From positions 1 to 51,319 of the forward strand of contig JAPLOD010000008.1 of NCBI GenBank assembly GCA_026692735.1: 51,319 bases of DNA. Direction: 5' to 3'. The notes below the pieces were generated by a model. The model had not been told where the DNA came from. It did no database searches and saw only the letters and a list, made by a program, of their open reading frames with translations. The translations under genes were made by a program, and so were the position numbers. Each line of letters opens with the position of its first letter. Position 1 is the first letter of the stretch. Source of the stretch: Planctomycetota bacterium (GTDB lineage Bacteria; Planctomycetota; SZUA-567; H5-PLA8). Below are positions 39,810 through 49,478 of this stretch, in pieces.

Positions 39810-42218
39810 TCACTTCTGTTCCAGCAATAGTTTGCGATACGGCTCCTCTAGCCCGGCCTGCGCCTTGATCCTCTCAACCGTGTCGTTGTTCTTGACCTCC
39901 TCATCGAAGCTCCAGCGGCGGACGATGCCGCCGCCCTTCGCGCTCGCCACCTCTGCGGGCTTGGCCACGTGCTCCGCGATCTCCGCCTCCGGCAACGCGC
40001 GGCTGTAAAGCCCGACCTCATCAATGATGCCCTTGAAGGTGACGAAGCCGTCCTGCCGGCGGGCGATGGCCAGCGGCAGATGACCCGGCACACGCGGCTT
40101 GTTCACGGCTGTCGCGGCCACCGGCTTGCCGTCCAGATAGACCTTCAGCGTCACACCGTCGTATGTCATGGCCAAGTGCTGCCACTGGTTCAGCTTCAGC
40201 AGGCCCTTTTCGCTCCACGCCGCAAAGGAGTTCTTCTCCCCGCCGCCGATGTTCGCAAATGCCCCGGCTTTGTCGCCGTCTATCATCAGAGCGTAGTGGC
40301 CTGGCTCCCACTCGTTCTTGTTCTTGTTGACAATCCAGCGCCGAGCATCGCCGCCGCCGGGGAACTCCGGCATGTTGATCCACGCTTCCACGGTCAGTTG
40401 CTCCGGCTCAAGGTCCGCCGCGTGCGGCACCTCGACGAACGTCGTGCTGCCATCGCAAGACAGGCCGCTGCCGACCTTGCCCTTGGCCGCGACGCGGATG
40501 CCCAGGCAGTTGTCCTTCCAGGTGTGATAGTCGCGCTGGCAGTTGTTGAAGCGCACGGGGTCGCCGCTCGTGCCGTACACGACGTTCTCCTCGAACAGGA
40601 AGCCCTTGCTGCCCTCGTCCACAAAGAACCCGTTGTTCGGCGCGCCGCCGTGAGCGAACCCGCTGCGATGCACGTCATGGATCAGATTGCCGCGCATGAT
40701 TGTGCCCGGTTGCAGCCCCAGCGAATACACCCCGCCGCCGTCGGCGAGGAACTTCATCACGTCGTAGATGTGATTGTGCTCCACGATGCAGCGGCACTGC
40801 GACGTCGGCGTCGTGTTCCAGCGGAAGCCGACGGACACGCCCGTATAGGGCATGTCGTGGATCTCGTTGTGCGCGATCTTCGTGTCCGCGCTGAAGGCGG
40901 CGAAGACCGCGACAGAGCCGTGGCTGAACGTGCCGCAGCGGGTAATGTGGTTGTTGAGCACGGCGTTCGCAACGGGCGCGTCCGTCGGATCGTCCCAATC
41001 GGCGTCGAGCGACCCCTCATTGCCTTTCTGCAGTTTCGCCTTTGAGCGCCAGCCGACGATGACACCGTTGCCGCCGATGTCAGTGATCTCGCAGCCGCAG
41101 ACGGTGTTGCGCTGGCAGCCCGCGCCGAAACCAACGCCCGCCGAACCGGTGTGCGCGATCCGGCCTCCCTCCACCTTGCAGTCGCCGGCGTACATGAACT
41201 CGAGCGCCACAGGCGGCACGTGCGTGGGCTGCTTCATGTTCGGCCCGTAATGCCCCGCTTGGCACTCGGAATAGCCGAAGGACGGCAGTGGGAATTCCGT
41301 GTGCTCAAAGCGCAGGCCCTCAAAGCGCAGGTTGCGGACGGGCTTGTTCTTCTCGCCGGTCACCAGCACGAGGTTCTCGAGCCGCGGCGCAACGATCGCG
41401 AGCTTGTTCGGGTCCTCGCCTTCCTTCGCCATGTAGCTCAGCGTGCCCGTGGCGCGTTCCAGGCACCATTCGCCGGGCAGGTCGAGGAACACACGCGCGT
41501 TCTCCAGGCAGGTCGGCTTGCCGGGGCTGGCGCAGGTGTAGGCGCCGTGGCCGATCCAGCCGATAGGTGTGGCGGAGGTGAGCTGCTTGGCGTCCGACGA
41601 GGCAATCAGCGCGCGCGAAACCGACCAGTTCTGGAGCATGAGCAGCTCGACGTCTTTGCCGCCGAGGTCCTCCGCGGGCAGCGCTTCGTTGAACGTCAGC
41701 ACCTTGCAGTCGGATGAGCACGTCTTGACAACAAGCCACTTGCCAGGGTTTGGGAAACGAGCGCGCGTGGCGCGCTGGTCGTCCACATAGAGCTGCCTGA
41801 AGAACCACTTCCCGGCTCGCACGTCCGGCAGCTCAGCGGTCCACACGTTTCCCTCGCCGCGCTTCCAGCCGGTGATGCGCCTGCCGCCGCTCAGCACGGC
41901 TTTCTCGCCGGGATGGACCATGTACCTGATCGAGTTCGCTTCCGTGCCCGAATCGGCCGGCCCGAACGCCAGCGGCTCTGCCAGCTCGTAGACGCCCGCG
42001 CGGATGAGCACAATGACGTCTTTCTTCAGCCCTGCGGCAACGAGCGCCCGTACTGCCTCCCGCGCCTTGCCGACCGTGGCAAAAGGCTTCGCCGCCGTCC
42101 CTGGGTTGGCGTCGTTGCCGTCCGGAGAGACACAGAAGTCGGCTTGCATGTGCTCGCCTGCAAGGACTGCAAGGCTGACGCACAGAGCAGCCGCGGCACA
42201 GAGAATCGTTTCTCTCAT
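39810..42218 (-). CDS. Exported parallel beta-helix protein with LamG domain
   Basis: The 802-residue protein has a signal peptide (residues 1-20) and a right-handed beta-helix of the pectate-lyase/DUF1565 type (about 30-600). Helix coils are seen as DFCVSPDGNDANPGTAAKPF, RNLRFEGLRFEHTEF, NHITRCGTF, TKIAHNEIHDM and IVEHNHIYDVM. A LamG domain with WQHLAMTYDG and GIIDEVGLYSRALPEAEI follows at about 615-770. Such proteins bind or cleave polysaccharides; no lyase active-site residue can be assigned here. The ATG at 42218 is 7 bases after GGGAG. Longer frames from 42689 have no ribosome site. It diverges from the SGNH gene; 159 bp lie between the starts. Confidence 0.82.
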   Translation of the reverse strand: MRETILCAAAALCVSLAVLAGEHMQADFCVSPDGNDANPGTAAKPFATVGKAREAVRALVAAGLKKDVIVLIRAGVYELAEPLAFGPADSGTEANSIRYMVHPGEKAVLSGGRRITGWKRGEGNVWTAELPDVRAGKWFFRQLYVDDQRATRARFPNPGKWLVVKTCSSDCKVLTFNEALPAEDLGGKDVELLMLQNWSVSRALIASSDAKQLTSATPIGWIGHGAYTCASPGKPTCLENARVFLDLPGEWCLERATGTLSYMAKEGEDPNKLAIVAPRLENLVLVTGEKNKPVRNLRFEGLRFEHTEFPLPSFGYSECQAGHYGPNMKQPTHVPPVALEFMYAGDCKVEGGRIAHTGSAGVGFGAGCQRNTVCGCEITDIGGNGVIVGWRSKAKLQKGNEGSLDADWDDPTDAPVANAVLNNHITRCGTFSHGSVAVFAAFSADTKIAHNEIHDMPYTGVSVGFRWNTTPTSQCRCIVEHNHIYDVMKFLADGGGVYSLGLQPGTIMRGNLIHDVHRSGFAHGGAPNNGFFVDEGSKGFLFEENVVYGTSGDPVRFNNCQRDYHTWKDNCLGIRVAAKGKVGSGLSCDGSTTFVEVPHAADLEPEQLTVEAWINMPEFPGGGDARRWIVNKNKNEWEPGHYALMIDGDKAGAFANIGGGEKNSFAAWSEKGLLKLNQWQHLAMTYDGVTLKVYLDGKPVAATAVNKPRVPGHLPLAIARRQDGFVTFKGIIDEVGLYSRALPEAEIAEHVAKPAEVASAKGGGIVRRWSFDEEVKNNDTVERIKAQAGLEEPYRKLLLEQK

Positions 42219-42377
42219 CGCTGATCTCCCGCGAGGTTCACGCTCAAGTCTCACGTGATTCTCGCCATCTGCCTTCTCTTGGCAAGCTGATACGCCGATT
42301 CTGAGCGCGCCGCTCCCAGGCGGGTGTATCCGATAGTGGGCAAGGAACCTTTTTGACCAGAGCGGCGAGGGCGCAAC

Positions 42378-43451
42378 GTGAGACTCAACGCGGGGATCTT
42401 CTCGTGTCTGTTGCTGGTGTTCGCCGGGACGTCCGCAGCGGGGGACGCCGCACCGGCTGCGAAGGACTCCGAGAAGTGGCAGAGCCTGGCGGAGTATCTC
42501 GAAGGACGCGGCTGGCAGAACACCCCGTCGCCGTTCGCGCGTTTGCCCGTCACCGCCCAGGCAGCAGTGCCCAAGTCCGTGTGGTCGTTGGGCGGCAACT
42601 CGACCGGCCTGTGCGCTCACTTCGCGACTGACGCGAACTCGTTCAAGGTCCGGTGGACACTGACCTCGGCCAATCTGGCCATGCCGCATATGCCCGCGAC
42701 AGGCGCCAGCGGCATTGATCTTTACGGGCGCGAAGGCGGCGGCGGCTGGACGTGGATCGCCAACGGCCGTCCGGGAGGCGTGACGAACACCGCCAGTTTC
42801 GGCGGAGTGCCGGGCAAGCCGGCCGAATGCCTCCTGTATCTCCCGCTGTACAACGGCGTCAGCGCGCTTGAGATCAGCCTGCCGCCGGGCACGACACTGC
42901 AGGCCGTGCCTGCGAAGGCCGACCGCGCGAAGCCCATCGTGTTCTACGGCACGTCCATCACGCAGGGCGGTTGCGCGTCGCGCCCCGGTCTGGCCTACAC
43001 CTCGCTGATCGGCCGGCGCCTGGACTGGCCGGTCGTCAACCTCGGCTTCTCCGGTTCAGGGAAGATGGAGCTGGAGATGGCGGGGCTCATCGCCGAACTG
43101 GACGCGCGGATCCTCGTTCTGGACTGCCTGTGGAACATGTCGCCTGAACAGGTTGACGAGCGCGTCGAGCCGTTCATCCAGGTCCTGCGCAAGAAGCACG
43201 CAGACACGCCGATCCTCCTGGTCGAAGACTCGACTGTGCGCGCGCGCACGCCCACCACGAAGGGGGCGCGGCTGAAGGCCATTTACGATAGGCTCAGCCC
43301 GGCGGACAAGAACCTGCATTTCCTCAGCGCCAAGGACCTGCTGGGCACGGACGCCGAAGGCACGGTTGATGGCTGCCACCCCAACGACATCGGCATGTTA
43401 CGCCATGCGGACGCAATGACTCCCGTCTTGCGGAAGATTCTGGGCCTGTAG
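42378..43451 (+). CDS. Exported SGNH-hydrolase esterase with N-terminal jelly roll
   Basis: The 357-residue protein has a signal peptide (residues 1-21), an N-terminal beta-sandwich (about 35-180, SGNH_hydr_N-like) and an SGNH hydrolase core. The nucleophile is S193 in FYGTSITQGG; D331 and H334 (VDGCHPND) are the other catalytic residues. The start is GTG, supported by GAGGGC 4 bases before it; no in-frame ATG lies near. Proteins of this layout, found with beta-helix and GH123-type genes, are thought to remove acyl groups from polysaccharides. The stop falls in a small GGGCAGCC palindrome. The next gene follows after 56 bp. Confidence 0.85.
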   Translation: MRLNAGIFSCLLLVFAGTSAAGDAAPAAKDSEKWQSLAEYLEGRGWQNTPSPFARLPVTAQAAVPKSVWSLGGNSTGLCAHFATDANSFKVRWTLTSANLAMPHMPATGASGIDLYGREGGGGWTWIANGRPGGVTNTASFGGVPGKPAECLLYLPLYNGVSALEISLPPGTTLQAVPAKADRAKPIVFYGTSITQGGCASRPGLAYTSLIGRRLDWPVVNLGFSGSGKMELEMAGLIAELDARILVLDCLWNMSPEQVDERVEPFIQVLRKKHADTPILLVEDSTVRARTPTTKGARLKAIYDRLSPADKNLHFLSAKDLLGTDAEGTVDGCHPNDIGMLRHADAMTPVLRKILGL

Positions 43452-43473
43452 GGGCAGCCCCGTGTGGCTGCCC
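43452..43473. repeat. Palindrome after the SGNH gene
   Basis: GGGCAGCC (43452-43459) and GGCTGCCC (43466-43473) form an 8 bp stem with a 6-base loop, beginning at the stop codon. A stem without a following T-run is a weak terminator or one of the REP-like palindromes of this window. Confidence 0.55.
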
Positions 43474-43507
43474 TATGGCCGCCCGCCAACGTTGGAGAGA
43501 CGATATC

Positions 43508-46033
43508 ATGCGTAATGCAAGCCGAGCTCTGCCGCCCCGGGCAGTGTGCGTCATCCTGCTGACGCTTGGCTGCTGCACCGCGGCGCCGGCCGCCACGGTG
43601 CTGTTCGATTTCGAGACCGACGACGACCTGCGCGCGTGGCATTACGAACGCCAGGGCGGGACGGTGCCGGTCAAGGAACTGGCGCGCAGCGACAAGTTCG
43701 CAACGTCGGGCGCGGGGTCGCTCAAGTTCGCAGTGCCCGCCTGGAAAGCTGGCCAGCCCGAGTGGCCGTCGTTCGAGTGCAACCCCACGCCGAAGGACTG
43801 GTCGGGCTTCGACCGGCTGATGTTTGATGTCACCAACGCCTCAGGCTTCGACCAGAAGCTGTGCCTCTTCATCAGCGATTCAAAGGTCCCCACGCGCCAG
43901 GGGCTGCTGCACGAGCTCGCGCTGCCGCCGTTCGGCTACACGCGCGCCGTGATATCCCTCGCGAAGCTTGCCGAGAAGAAAGTGAACCCAGCCGACATCC
44001 ATGTGCTGCACTTCTTCACGGAACGGCCGCCGGGCGACATGGCGCTGCATATTGACTGCATGGCGCTGCTCAAACCCGGCGAGACGCCGCCGGCCGTCAC
44101 GGCCGCCTACCTGAAGGAGTTTGCCACGCTGCTCAAGGCGCAGTTGGAGTCGCTGCGCACGTTGCTGCGGGAATCAGGCGTTCGCCTGAAGGACAAGGCG
44201 GCCGCCGCGCCGGCGCTGCGTGGCTGGGTGGAGAAGTCGTTGGCGGATCTGGACCAGCAGGTGGTGGACCTGGCGAAGCTGGCCGACAAGGCGGACGCCG
44301 AGGTGCTGGATGCGCAGCCGCGGCGGGACCGCGTGCTGAAGGTACTCGCGCGCTTTGAAACCACGGCGGCGGCGCGAGCGGCGTTCGAGGCGGTCAGACC
44401 GTCCGTGCAGAGCGCCGGGCCGAAGCGCGACGACGTCGTCTTCGGCTTCGCCACGTCAATGGAGAAGGTGTTGCCGCGCGCCGCGATGCCGCAGTTGACG
44501 GTCGCCGCGAAGACGGAGCTGAGCCTGGCGCAGAATGAGAAAGAGAGCTTCCAGGTTATCGTCATCCCGTGCGAGCGGGACCTCAAGCAGGTGTGCGTGC
44601 GCGTGCCTGATCTGAAGACTGCCGACGGCAAGACGTTCGCTGCGAGCGCCGTTGATGCCGTGGTGATGGGCTATGTGGAAACGAAGAGAGAGCCGCCGTA
44701 CGGATCGTCGCACATCGGCTGGTGGCCCGACCCGATTCTGAATTTCCTCAAGGCAGCCGACATTGCCGTCGGCGACGCGCAGTCGTTTTGGCTGCGCGTC
44801 CGCGCGCCGAAAGACCAGCCCGCGGGAACGTACCAGGGAAAGGTGACACTCGAGATGGACGGCGCGGCGGCCTTCTCGTTCGATCTGACTGTGCGCGTGC
44901 GCAACTTCCGCCTGCCGGACCGCACGCCGCTGCCGCTGGCCGTGACGTTCGCGCCGATGTTCCACGCGGAGACCAATAACGGAGGCGACTACCAGGACAA
45001 GTGCTGGCAGAAGCACAAGCTGGAATGGGGCGACTTCCTCGCCGACTACTATCTCACCTACGACAGCCTGTATCACCACGTCATGCCGGAGTACGAGGTG
45101 CTCGAACGGCTGAACAAGCAGGGCCGTCTGGGGATGTTCAACCTCGGCTACTACGAACCTGTGGAGGACAAGCCCGCGGCCATCGAGAAGTGGAAAGAGT
45201 CAACAATGGTCCGGACGCGCGCGGCCTACGAAAAGGCCAAGGGCCTGGGCCTGCTGTCGCACGCGTACATCTACGGCTGCGACGAATCGCCGGAGAAGCT
45301 GTTTCCGAATGTCCAGCGGGCGGCCGAGATGCTCAAAGCGGCCTTCCCCGATGTGCTGATTATGACCACGACGTACGATCACAGCTTCGGCACGAACTCG
45401 GTCATCAAGGCGATGGACGCGTTCTGTCCTCTCACGCCGAAGTTCGATCAGACCTTGGCGGCCAAGTCCCGCGCGCTGGGCAAGCAAGTCTGGTGGTACA
45501 TCTGCTGCGGCCCGCACCATCCGCATGCCAACATGTTTGTCGAGTACCCCGCGATCGAGGGCCGGCTGCTTATGGGCCCCATGACCGCGAAGTACCGGCC
45601 TGACGGCTTCCTCTACTATGAGATCAGCATCTGGAACTCGCCGCCCATCGAAAGCGGCCCCTTCACCAACTGGAACCCGCGCAGTTGGACCACCTACCAC
45701 GGCGACGGCTCGTGGACCTGTCTCGGCCCGGACGGCACTCCCCTGCCCACCATTCGCCTCGAGAACTTCCGCGACGGCCTGGAGGATTACGCGTACGCGC
45801 GCATTCTGGAGGCGACCATCGCGAAGATCGAGGCATCGCCGGAGCTGCGCGCGCAGAAGGCCGAGTGGCTGCAGCAGGCCAAGGCGCTGCTCACGGTGCC
45901 GCCAACCCTCGTGAAGTCGCTGACCGAATACAGCCGCGATCCTACCGAACTCTACCGCTACCGCGCCGCGCTGGGCGACACGATCGAAGCCGCCGGCGTG
46001 CCACCCGCGGACCCCTGGCAAGGCGGCAAGTGA
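43508..46033 (+). CDS. DUF4091 glycoside hydrolase (GH123-like)
   Basis: The 841-residue protein has a signal peptide (ending near APA, residue 29) and an N-terminal jelly roll (about 30-180). A helical linker (about 190-300), an Ig-like domain and a DUF4091 TIM barrel (about 480-830) follow. The family's adjacent Asp-Glu pair is D592-E593 (YGCDESPE). GH123 enzymes remove beta-N-acetylgalactosamine by substrate-assisted catalysis; DUF4091 members overall are poorly characterised. The ATG at 43508 has GGAGAG 8 bases upstream; the frame from 43475 lacks a site. The gene lies between the SGNH esterase and a tricorn homologue, in the same direction. Confidence 0.8.
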   Translation: MRNASRALPPRAVCVILLTLGCCTAAPAATVLFDFETDDDLRAWHYERQGGTVPVKELARSDKFATSGAGSLKFAVPAWKAGQPEWPSFECNPTPKDWSGFDRLMFDVTNASGFDQKLCLFISDSKVPTRQGLLHELALPPFGYTRAVISLAKLAEKKVNPADIHVLHFFTERPPGDMALHIDCMALLKPGETPPAVTAAYLKEFATLLKAQLESLRTLLRESGVRLKDKAAAAPALRGWVEKSLADLDQQVVDLAKLADKADAEVLDAQPRRDRVLKVLARFETTAAARAAFEAVRPSVQSAGPKRDDVVFGFATSMEKVLPRAAMPQLTVAAKTELSLAQNEKESFQVIVIPCERDLKQVCVRVPDLKTADGKTFAASAVDAVVMGYVETKREPPYGSSHIGWWPDPILNFLKAADIAVGDAQSFWLRVRAPKDQPAGTYQGKVTLEMDGAAAFSFDLTVRVRNFRLPDRTPLPLAVTFAPMFHAETNNGGDYQDKCWQKHKLEWGDFLADYYLTYDSLYHHVMPEYEVLERLNKQGRLGMFNLGYYEPVEDKPAAIEKWKESTMVRTRAAYEKAKGLGLLSHAYIYGCDESPEKLFPNVQRAAEMLKAAFPDVLIMTTTYDHSFGTNSVIKAMDAFCPLTPKFDQTLAAKSRALGKQVWWYICCGPHHPHANMFVEYPAIEGRLLMGPMTAKYRPDGFLYYEISIWNSPPIESGPFTNWNPRSWTTYHGDGSWTCLGPDGTPLPTIRLENFRDGLEDYAYARILEATIAKIEASPELRAQKAEWLQQAKALLTVPPTLVKSLTEYSRDPTELYRYRAALGDTIEAAGVPPADPWQGGK

Positions 46034-46171
46034 GGCTGGGCCGCACGCGCTGTGTTGAGCCGCACGCGGTGCTATAACGTGGAATTCCGCGCTGGCCCGG
46101 GCAGCGGCGAGAGCGTATCCTTTCGCCTCTCACGGGAGACCAAAGAACGCAACTGGGGGCGCTGCCCGTGC

Positions 46172-46193
46172 CACTGCGAGCTAGCTCGCAGTG
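46172..46193. repeat. Perfect 22 bp palindrome upstream of the tricorn gene
   Basis: CACTGCGAGCT pairs with AGCTCGCAGTG without a loop (46172-46193). It lies 31 bp before the ATG of the tricorn gene, in the DNA between two same-direction genes. It could be an operator, but its form matches the other palindromes in the window. Confidence 0.7.
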
Positions 46194-46223
46194 CCACCCG
46201 CCTTGCTACAGGAGCCGCACGAC

Positions 46224-49200
46224 ATGCAGATTCATGGCTACTATCGTTACCCCTGTATCCACGGTGAGACGGTGGCTTTTGTCAGTGAGGACGACCTCTG
46301 GACGGCGCCGGCTGGCGGCGGCGTGGCGCGGCGGCTCACGTCCAGCCTGGGCCAGGTGTTATTTCCGGCGTTCTCGCCCGACGGCCAATGGCTTGCCTTC
46401 ACCGGCCGCGACGAAGGGCCAAGCGAGGTCTACGTCATGCCCGCGAGCGGCGGCGAACCGCGGCGGCTGACGCACCTGGGCGCCATGACCTGCAACGTCG
46501 TCGGGTGGGACCGCGCCGGTCGCGTGCTGGTGGCCAGCAATGCCGCGCAGCCGTTCCCGCACCTCACGCGCATCTTGAGCGTCGCGCTGGACGGCGGACT
46601 GCCGGAGGCGCTGCCGACCGGACCCGCGATCAGCATCTCCTTCGGTCCCGGCGGCGGCTGCGTGATCGGGCGCAACGCGATGGACCCGGCGAAATGGAAG
46701 CGCTACCGCGGCGGTATGGCGGGCGATCTGTGGATTGACACCACCGGCTCGGGCAACTTCCGGCGCTTGATCCAGCTTCCCGGCAACCCGTCGCGCCCTC
46801 TCTGGATCGGCGCGCGCGTGTATTTCCTCAGCGACCATGAAGGCGTCGGCAACCTGTATTCCTGCCGGCCCTCGGGCAAGGACCTGCGGCGACACACGGA
46901 CCATCAGGACTTCTACGTGCGTCATCCATCCGCCGATGGCCGGCGCATTGTCTACCACGCCGGCGCGGACCTGTACCTGTTCGATCCCGGCGCCGGTCTG
47001 TCGCGCAGGATCGAGATCGAGTATCGCAGCCCGCGCACGCAGCGCAGCCGCAAGTTTGTGGAGGCCCCCAAGTATCTGGAGAGCACCGCGCTGCATCCGA
47101 AGGGCCACCTGCTGGCCGCCACCACCCGTGGCAAGCTGTTCACGTTCGGGAACTGGGAAGGGCCGGCCATCCAGCACGGCGAACCTGACGGCGTCCGCTA
47201 CCGGCTGCCGCGCTGGCTCAACGATGGGAAGCGCCTGGCCGTGATAAGCGATGCGGAGGGCGAGGAGACGCTGGAGATACACGGCGCCGATGGGCAAAGC
47301 GCGCCCAAACGGCTGGCCCGCATGGAACTGGGGCGGGCCGTTGAGGTCCGCGTGTCACCCAAGGCCGACCAACTGCTGGTGTCGAACCATCGGCACGAAT
47401 TGCTCCTGGTCAACCTGAAAGCCGGGAAGGCCCGCGTGCTCGATCGCAGTCCATTCTTGCCCATCGCCGGGTTCGATTGGTCGCCCGACGGACGCTGGGC
47501 GGCCTATAGCTGCGCGCTCAGTCCGCACACGTCGGCGATCAAGCTCTGCGACACGCGCAGCGGCAAGGTGTTCCCGCTGACGCGGCCGGTGCTGCAGGAC
47601 GTGTCTCCGGTCTTCGATCCCGAGGGCAAGTACCTGTACTTCCTCTCGCTCCGGGAGTTCGACCCCGTCTACGACGGCCTGCATTTCGACCTCGGCTTCC
47701 CGCGCGGCATCCGCCCGTACCTGGTCCTGCTGCGCAAGGACACGCCCTCGCCGTTCGTGCCGGTGGCCAAGCCGCGCGATGAAAAGGACGCGGACAAGGC
47801 CGACAAGAAGGGCGCGGAGGGAAAGAAGAAGGCCGAGGCGCCCGTCGTCGTTGACCTGGACGGGATCACGGACCGCGTGCTGGCCTTCCCGCTACCCGAT
47901 GGGCGCTACCAGCAGATCGAGGCGCTCAAAGGCAAAGTGCTTTTCACCACCGTGCCCATCGAAGGCGCCCTGAAAGCGCCGCCCTGGACCGGCAGCCCGG
48001 AACCTCCGGCCAAGGCGTCGCTGGAAGTCTTCGACTTCGAGACGCAGAAGTCCGAGGTGCTTGTGTCCGGCATCTCGTTCTTCTCGGTCTCGGACGACCG
48101 CAGCACCATGCTCCTGCGCGTGGGCAATAGGCTGCGCGCGCTGAAGGCCGGCGAGAAGCCTGAGGACCCCAAAGACGTCGCCGCCAAGGACGCCCCAGGT
48201 AAGAAGAGCGGCTGGATAGACCTCGGGCGTCTGCGCGTGTCCGTCAAGCCTCCCGCGGAATGGCGCCAGATGTTCCGCGAAGCGTGGCGCCTGCAGCGCG
48301 ACCACTTCTGGGTGGAGGATATGTCCCAAGTGGACTGGGAGTCCGTGTACCGGACCTACCAGCCGCTGGTGGAACGCGTCGCCACGCGCGGCGAGCTCGG
48401 GGACCTGCTCTGGGAGCTGCAGGGGGAGCTGGGCACTTCCCACGCGTATGAGTTCGGCGGCGACCTGCGGCAGGAGCCGCGCTACGACATGGGCTATCTG
48501 GGCGCGGACTTCGTCCTCGACCCGAAGCTCGGCGCCTGGCGCATCACGCACATCGTCCGCGGCGACCCGTGGGACGACGAACAGCGCTCGCCGCTGGCCG
48601 CGCCGGCCGTCAACGCCCGGGAGAGCGATACGCTGCTGGCCATCGGCAGCCGGCGGCTGAGCGATGCCGTGACGCCGTATGAGCTGCTCGTCCACCTCGC
48701 GGGCTGCGAGGTGCAGCTCACGCTCGGCAACGCTCAGGGGAAGTCCCCGCGGACCGTCGTGGTCAAGACGCTGGCCAACGAGAGCCCGGCGCGCTATCGC
48801 GAGTGGGTTGAGCGCAACCGCGCACTGGTCCACGAACGAACCAAGGGACGCGCAGGCTACGTTCACATCCCGAACATGATGGCCCGGGGCTACTCGGAGT
48901 TCCACCGCTACTTCCTCGCCGAGATAGACCGTGAGGGCCTGATCGTGGACGTGCGCTTCAACGGCGGCGGCCACGTCTCGTCGCTCATCCTGGAGAAGCT
49001 GGCGCGGCGGCGCATCGCTTACTGCAAGACGCGCTGGATGGGCGTGTTCACATATCCGGAGGACTCCGCCGGTGGGCCGATGTTGGCCATCACGAACGAA
49101 TACGCAGGCTCCGACGGCGATATCTTCTCGCACGGCTTCAAACTTCTGAAGCTGGGGGCGCTGATCGGCAAGCGGACGTGGGGCGGCGTGATCGGCATCT

Positions 49201-49469
49201 GGCCGCGGCACCCACTGGTGGACGGCGGCATCACCACGCAGCCCGAGTTCTCCTTCTGGTTCAAGGACGTGGGCTGGCGGGTCGAGAACTATGGCACGGA
49301 CCCGGATATCGAGGTGGAGATGCGTCCACAGGATTACGCTGCCGGCCGCGACCCGCAGATGGAGCGCGCGTTGCGGGAGATGGCCCACCTGTTAAGGACG
49401 GCCCCCCGCGCGCCGGTACTCGACAGCCGCCCGAACCTCGCGCTTCCGAAACTGAGGAAACAGCCCTAA
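46224..49469 (+). CDS. Tricorn protease homologue
   Basis: The 1081-residue protein has two beta-propellers (about 20-330, 340-660; FPAFSPDGQWLAFTGRDEG, FDWSPDGRWAAYSC), a C1 helical domain (starting WRLQRDHFWVEDM), a PDZ-like domain and a C2 serine-protease domain. H740 (GTSHAYEF), S963 and D964 (AGSDGD) and E1021 (RVENYGTD) sit close to the archaeal tricorn numbering (H746, S965, D966, E1023). A Lys/Glu-rich stretch (about 515-545) interrupts the second propeller. No signal peptide, so cytoplasmic: it would degrade peptides after ATP-dependent proteases. The ATG at 46224 has AGGAG 10 bases upstream. It has no link in function to the glycan genes around it. Confidence 0.9.
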   Translation: MQIHGYYRYPCIHGETVAFVSEDDLWTAPAGGGVARRLTSSLGQVLFPAFSPDGQWLAFTGRDEGPSEVYVMPASGGEPRRLTHLGAMTCNVVGWDRAGRVLVASNAAQPFPHLTRILSVALDGGLPEALPTGPAISISFGPGGGCVIGRNAMDPAKWKRYRGGMAGDLWIDTTGSGNFRRLIQLPGNPSRPLWIGARVYFLSDHEGVGNLYSCRPSGKDLRRHTDHQDFYVRHPSADGRRIVYHAGADLYLFDPGAGLSRRIEIEYRSPRTQRSRKFVEAPKYLESTALHPKGHLLAATTRGKLFTFGNWEGPAIQHGEPDGVRYRLPRWLNDGKRLAVISDAEGEETLEIHGADGQSAPKRLARMELGRAVEVRVSPKADQLLVSNHRHELLLVNLKAGKARVLDRSPFLPIAGFDWSPDGRWAAYSCALSPHTSAIKLCDTRSGKVFPLTRPVLQDVSPVFDPEGKYLYFLSLREFDPVYDGLHFDLGFPRGIRPYLVLLRKDTPSPFVPVAKPRDEKDADKADKKGAEGKKKAEAPVVVDLDGITDRVLAFPLPDGRYQQIEALKGKVLFTTVPIEGALKAPPWTGSPEPPAKASLEVFDFETQKSEVLVSGISFFSVSDDRSTMLLRVGNRLRALKAGEKPEDPKDVAAKDAPGKKSGWIDLGRLRVSVKPPAEWRQMFREAWRLQRDHFWVEDMSQVDWESVYRTYQPLVERVATRGELGDLLWELQGELGTSHAYEFGGDLRQEPRYDMGYLGADFVLDPKLGAWRITHIVRGDPWDDEQRSPLAAPAVNARESDTLLAIGSRRLSDAVTPYELLVHLAGCEVQLTLGNAQGKSPRTVVVKTLANESPARYREWVERNRALVHERTKGRAGYVHIPNMMARGYSEFHRYFLAEIDREGLIVDVRFNGGGHVSSLILEKLARRRIAYCKTRWMGVFTYPEDSAGGPMLAITNEYAGSDGDIFSHGFKLLKLGALIGKRTWGGVIGIWPRHPLVDGGITTQPEFSFWFKDVGWRVENYGTDPDIEVEMRPQDYAAGRDPQMERALREMAHLLRTAPRAPVLDSRPNLALPKLRKQP

Positions 49470-49478
49470 GCGGCGCTG

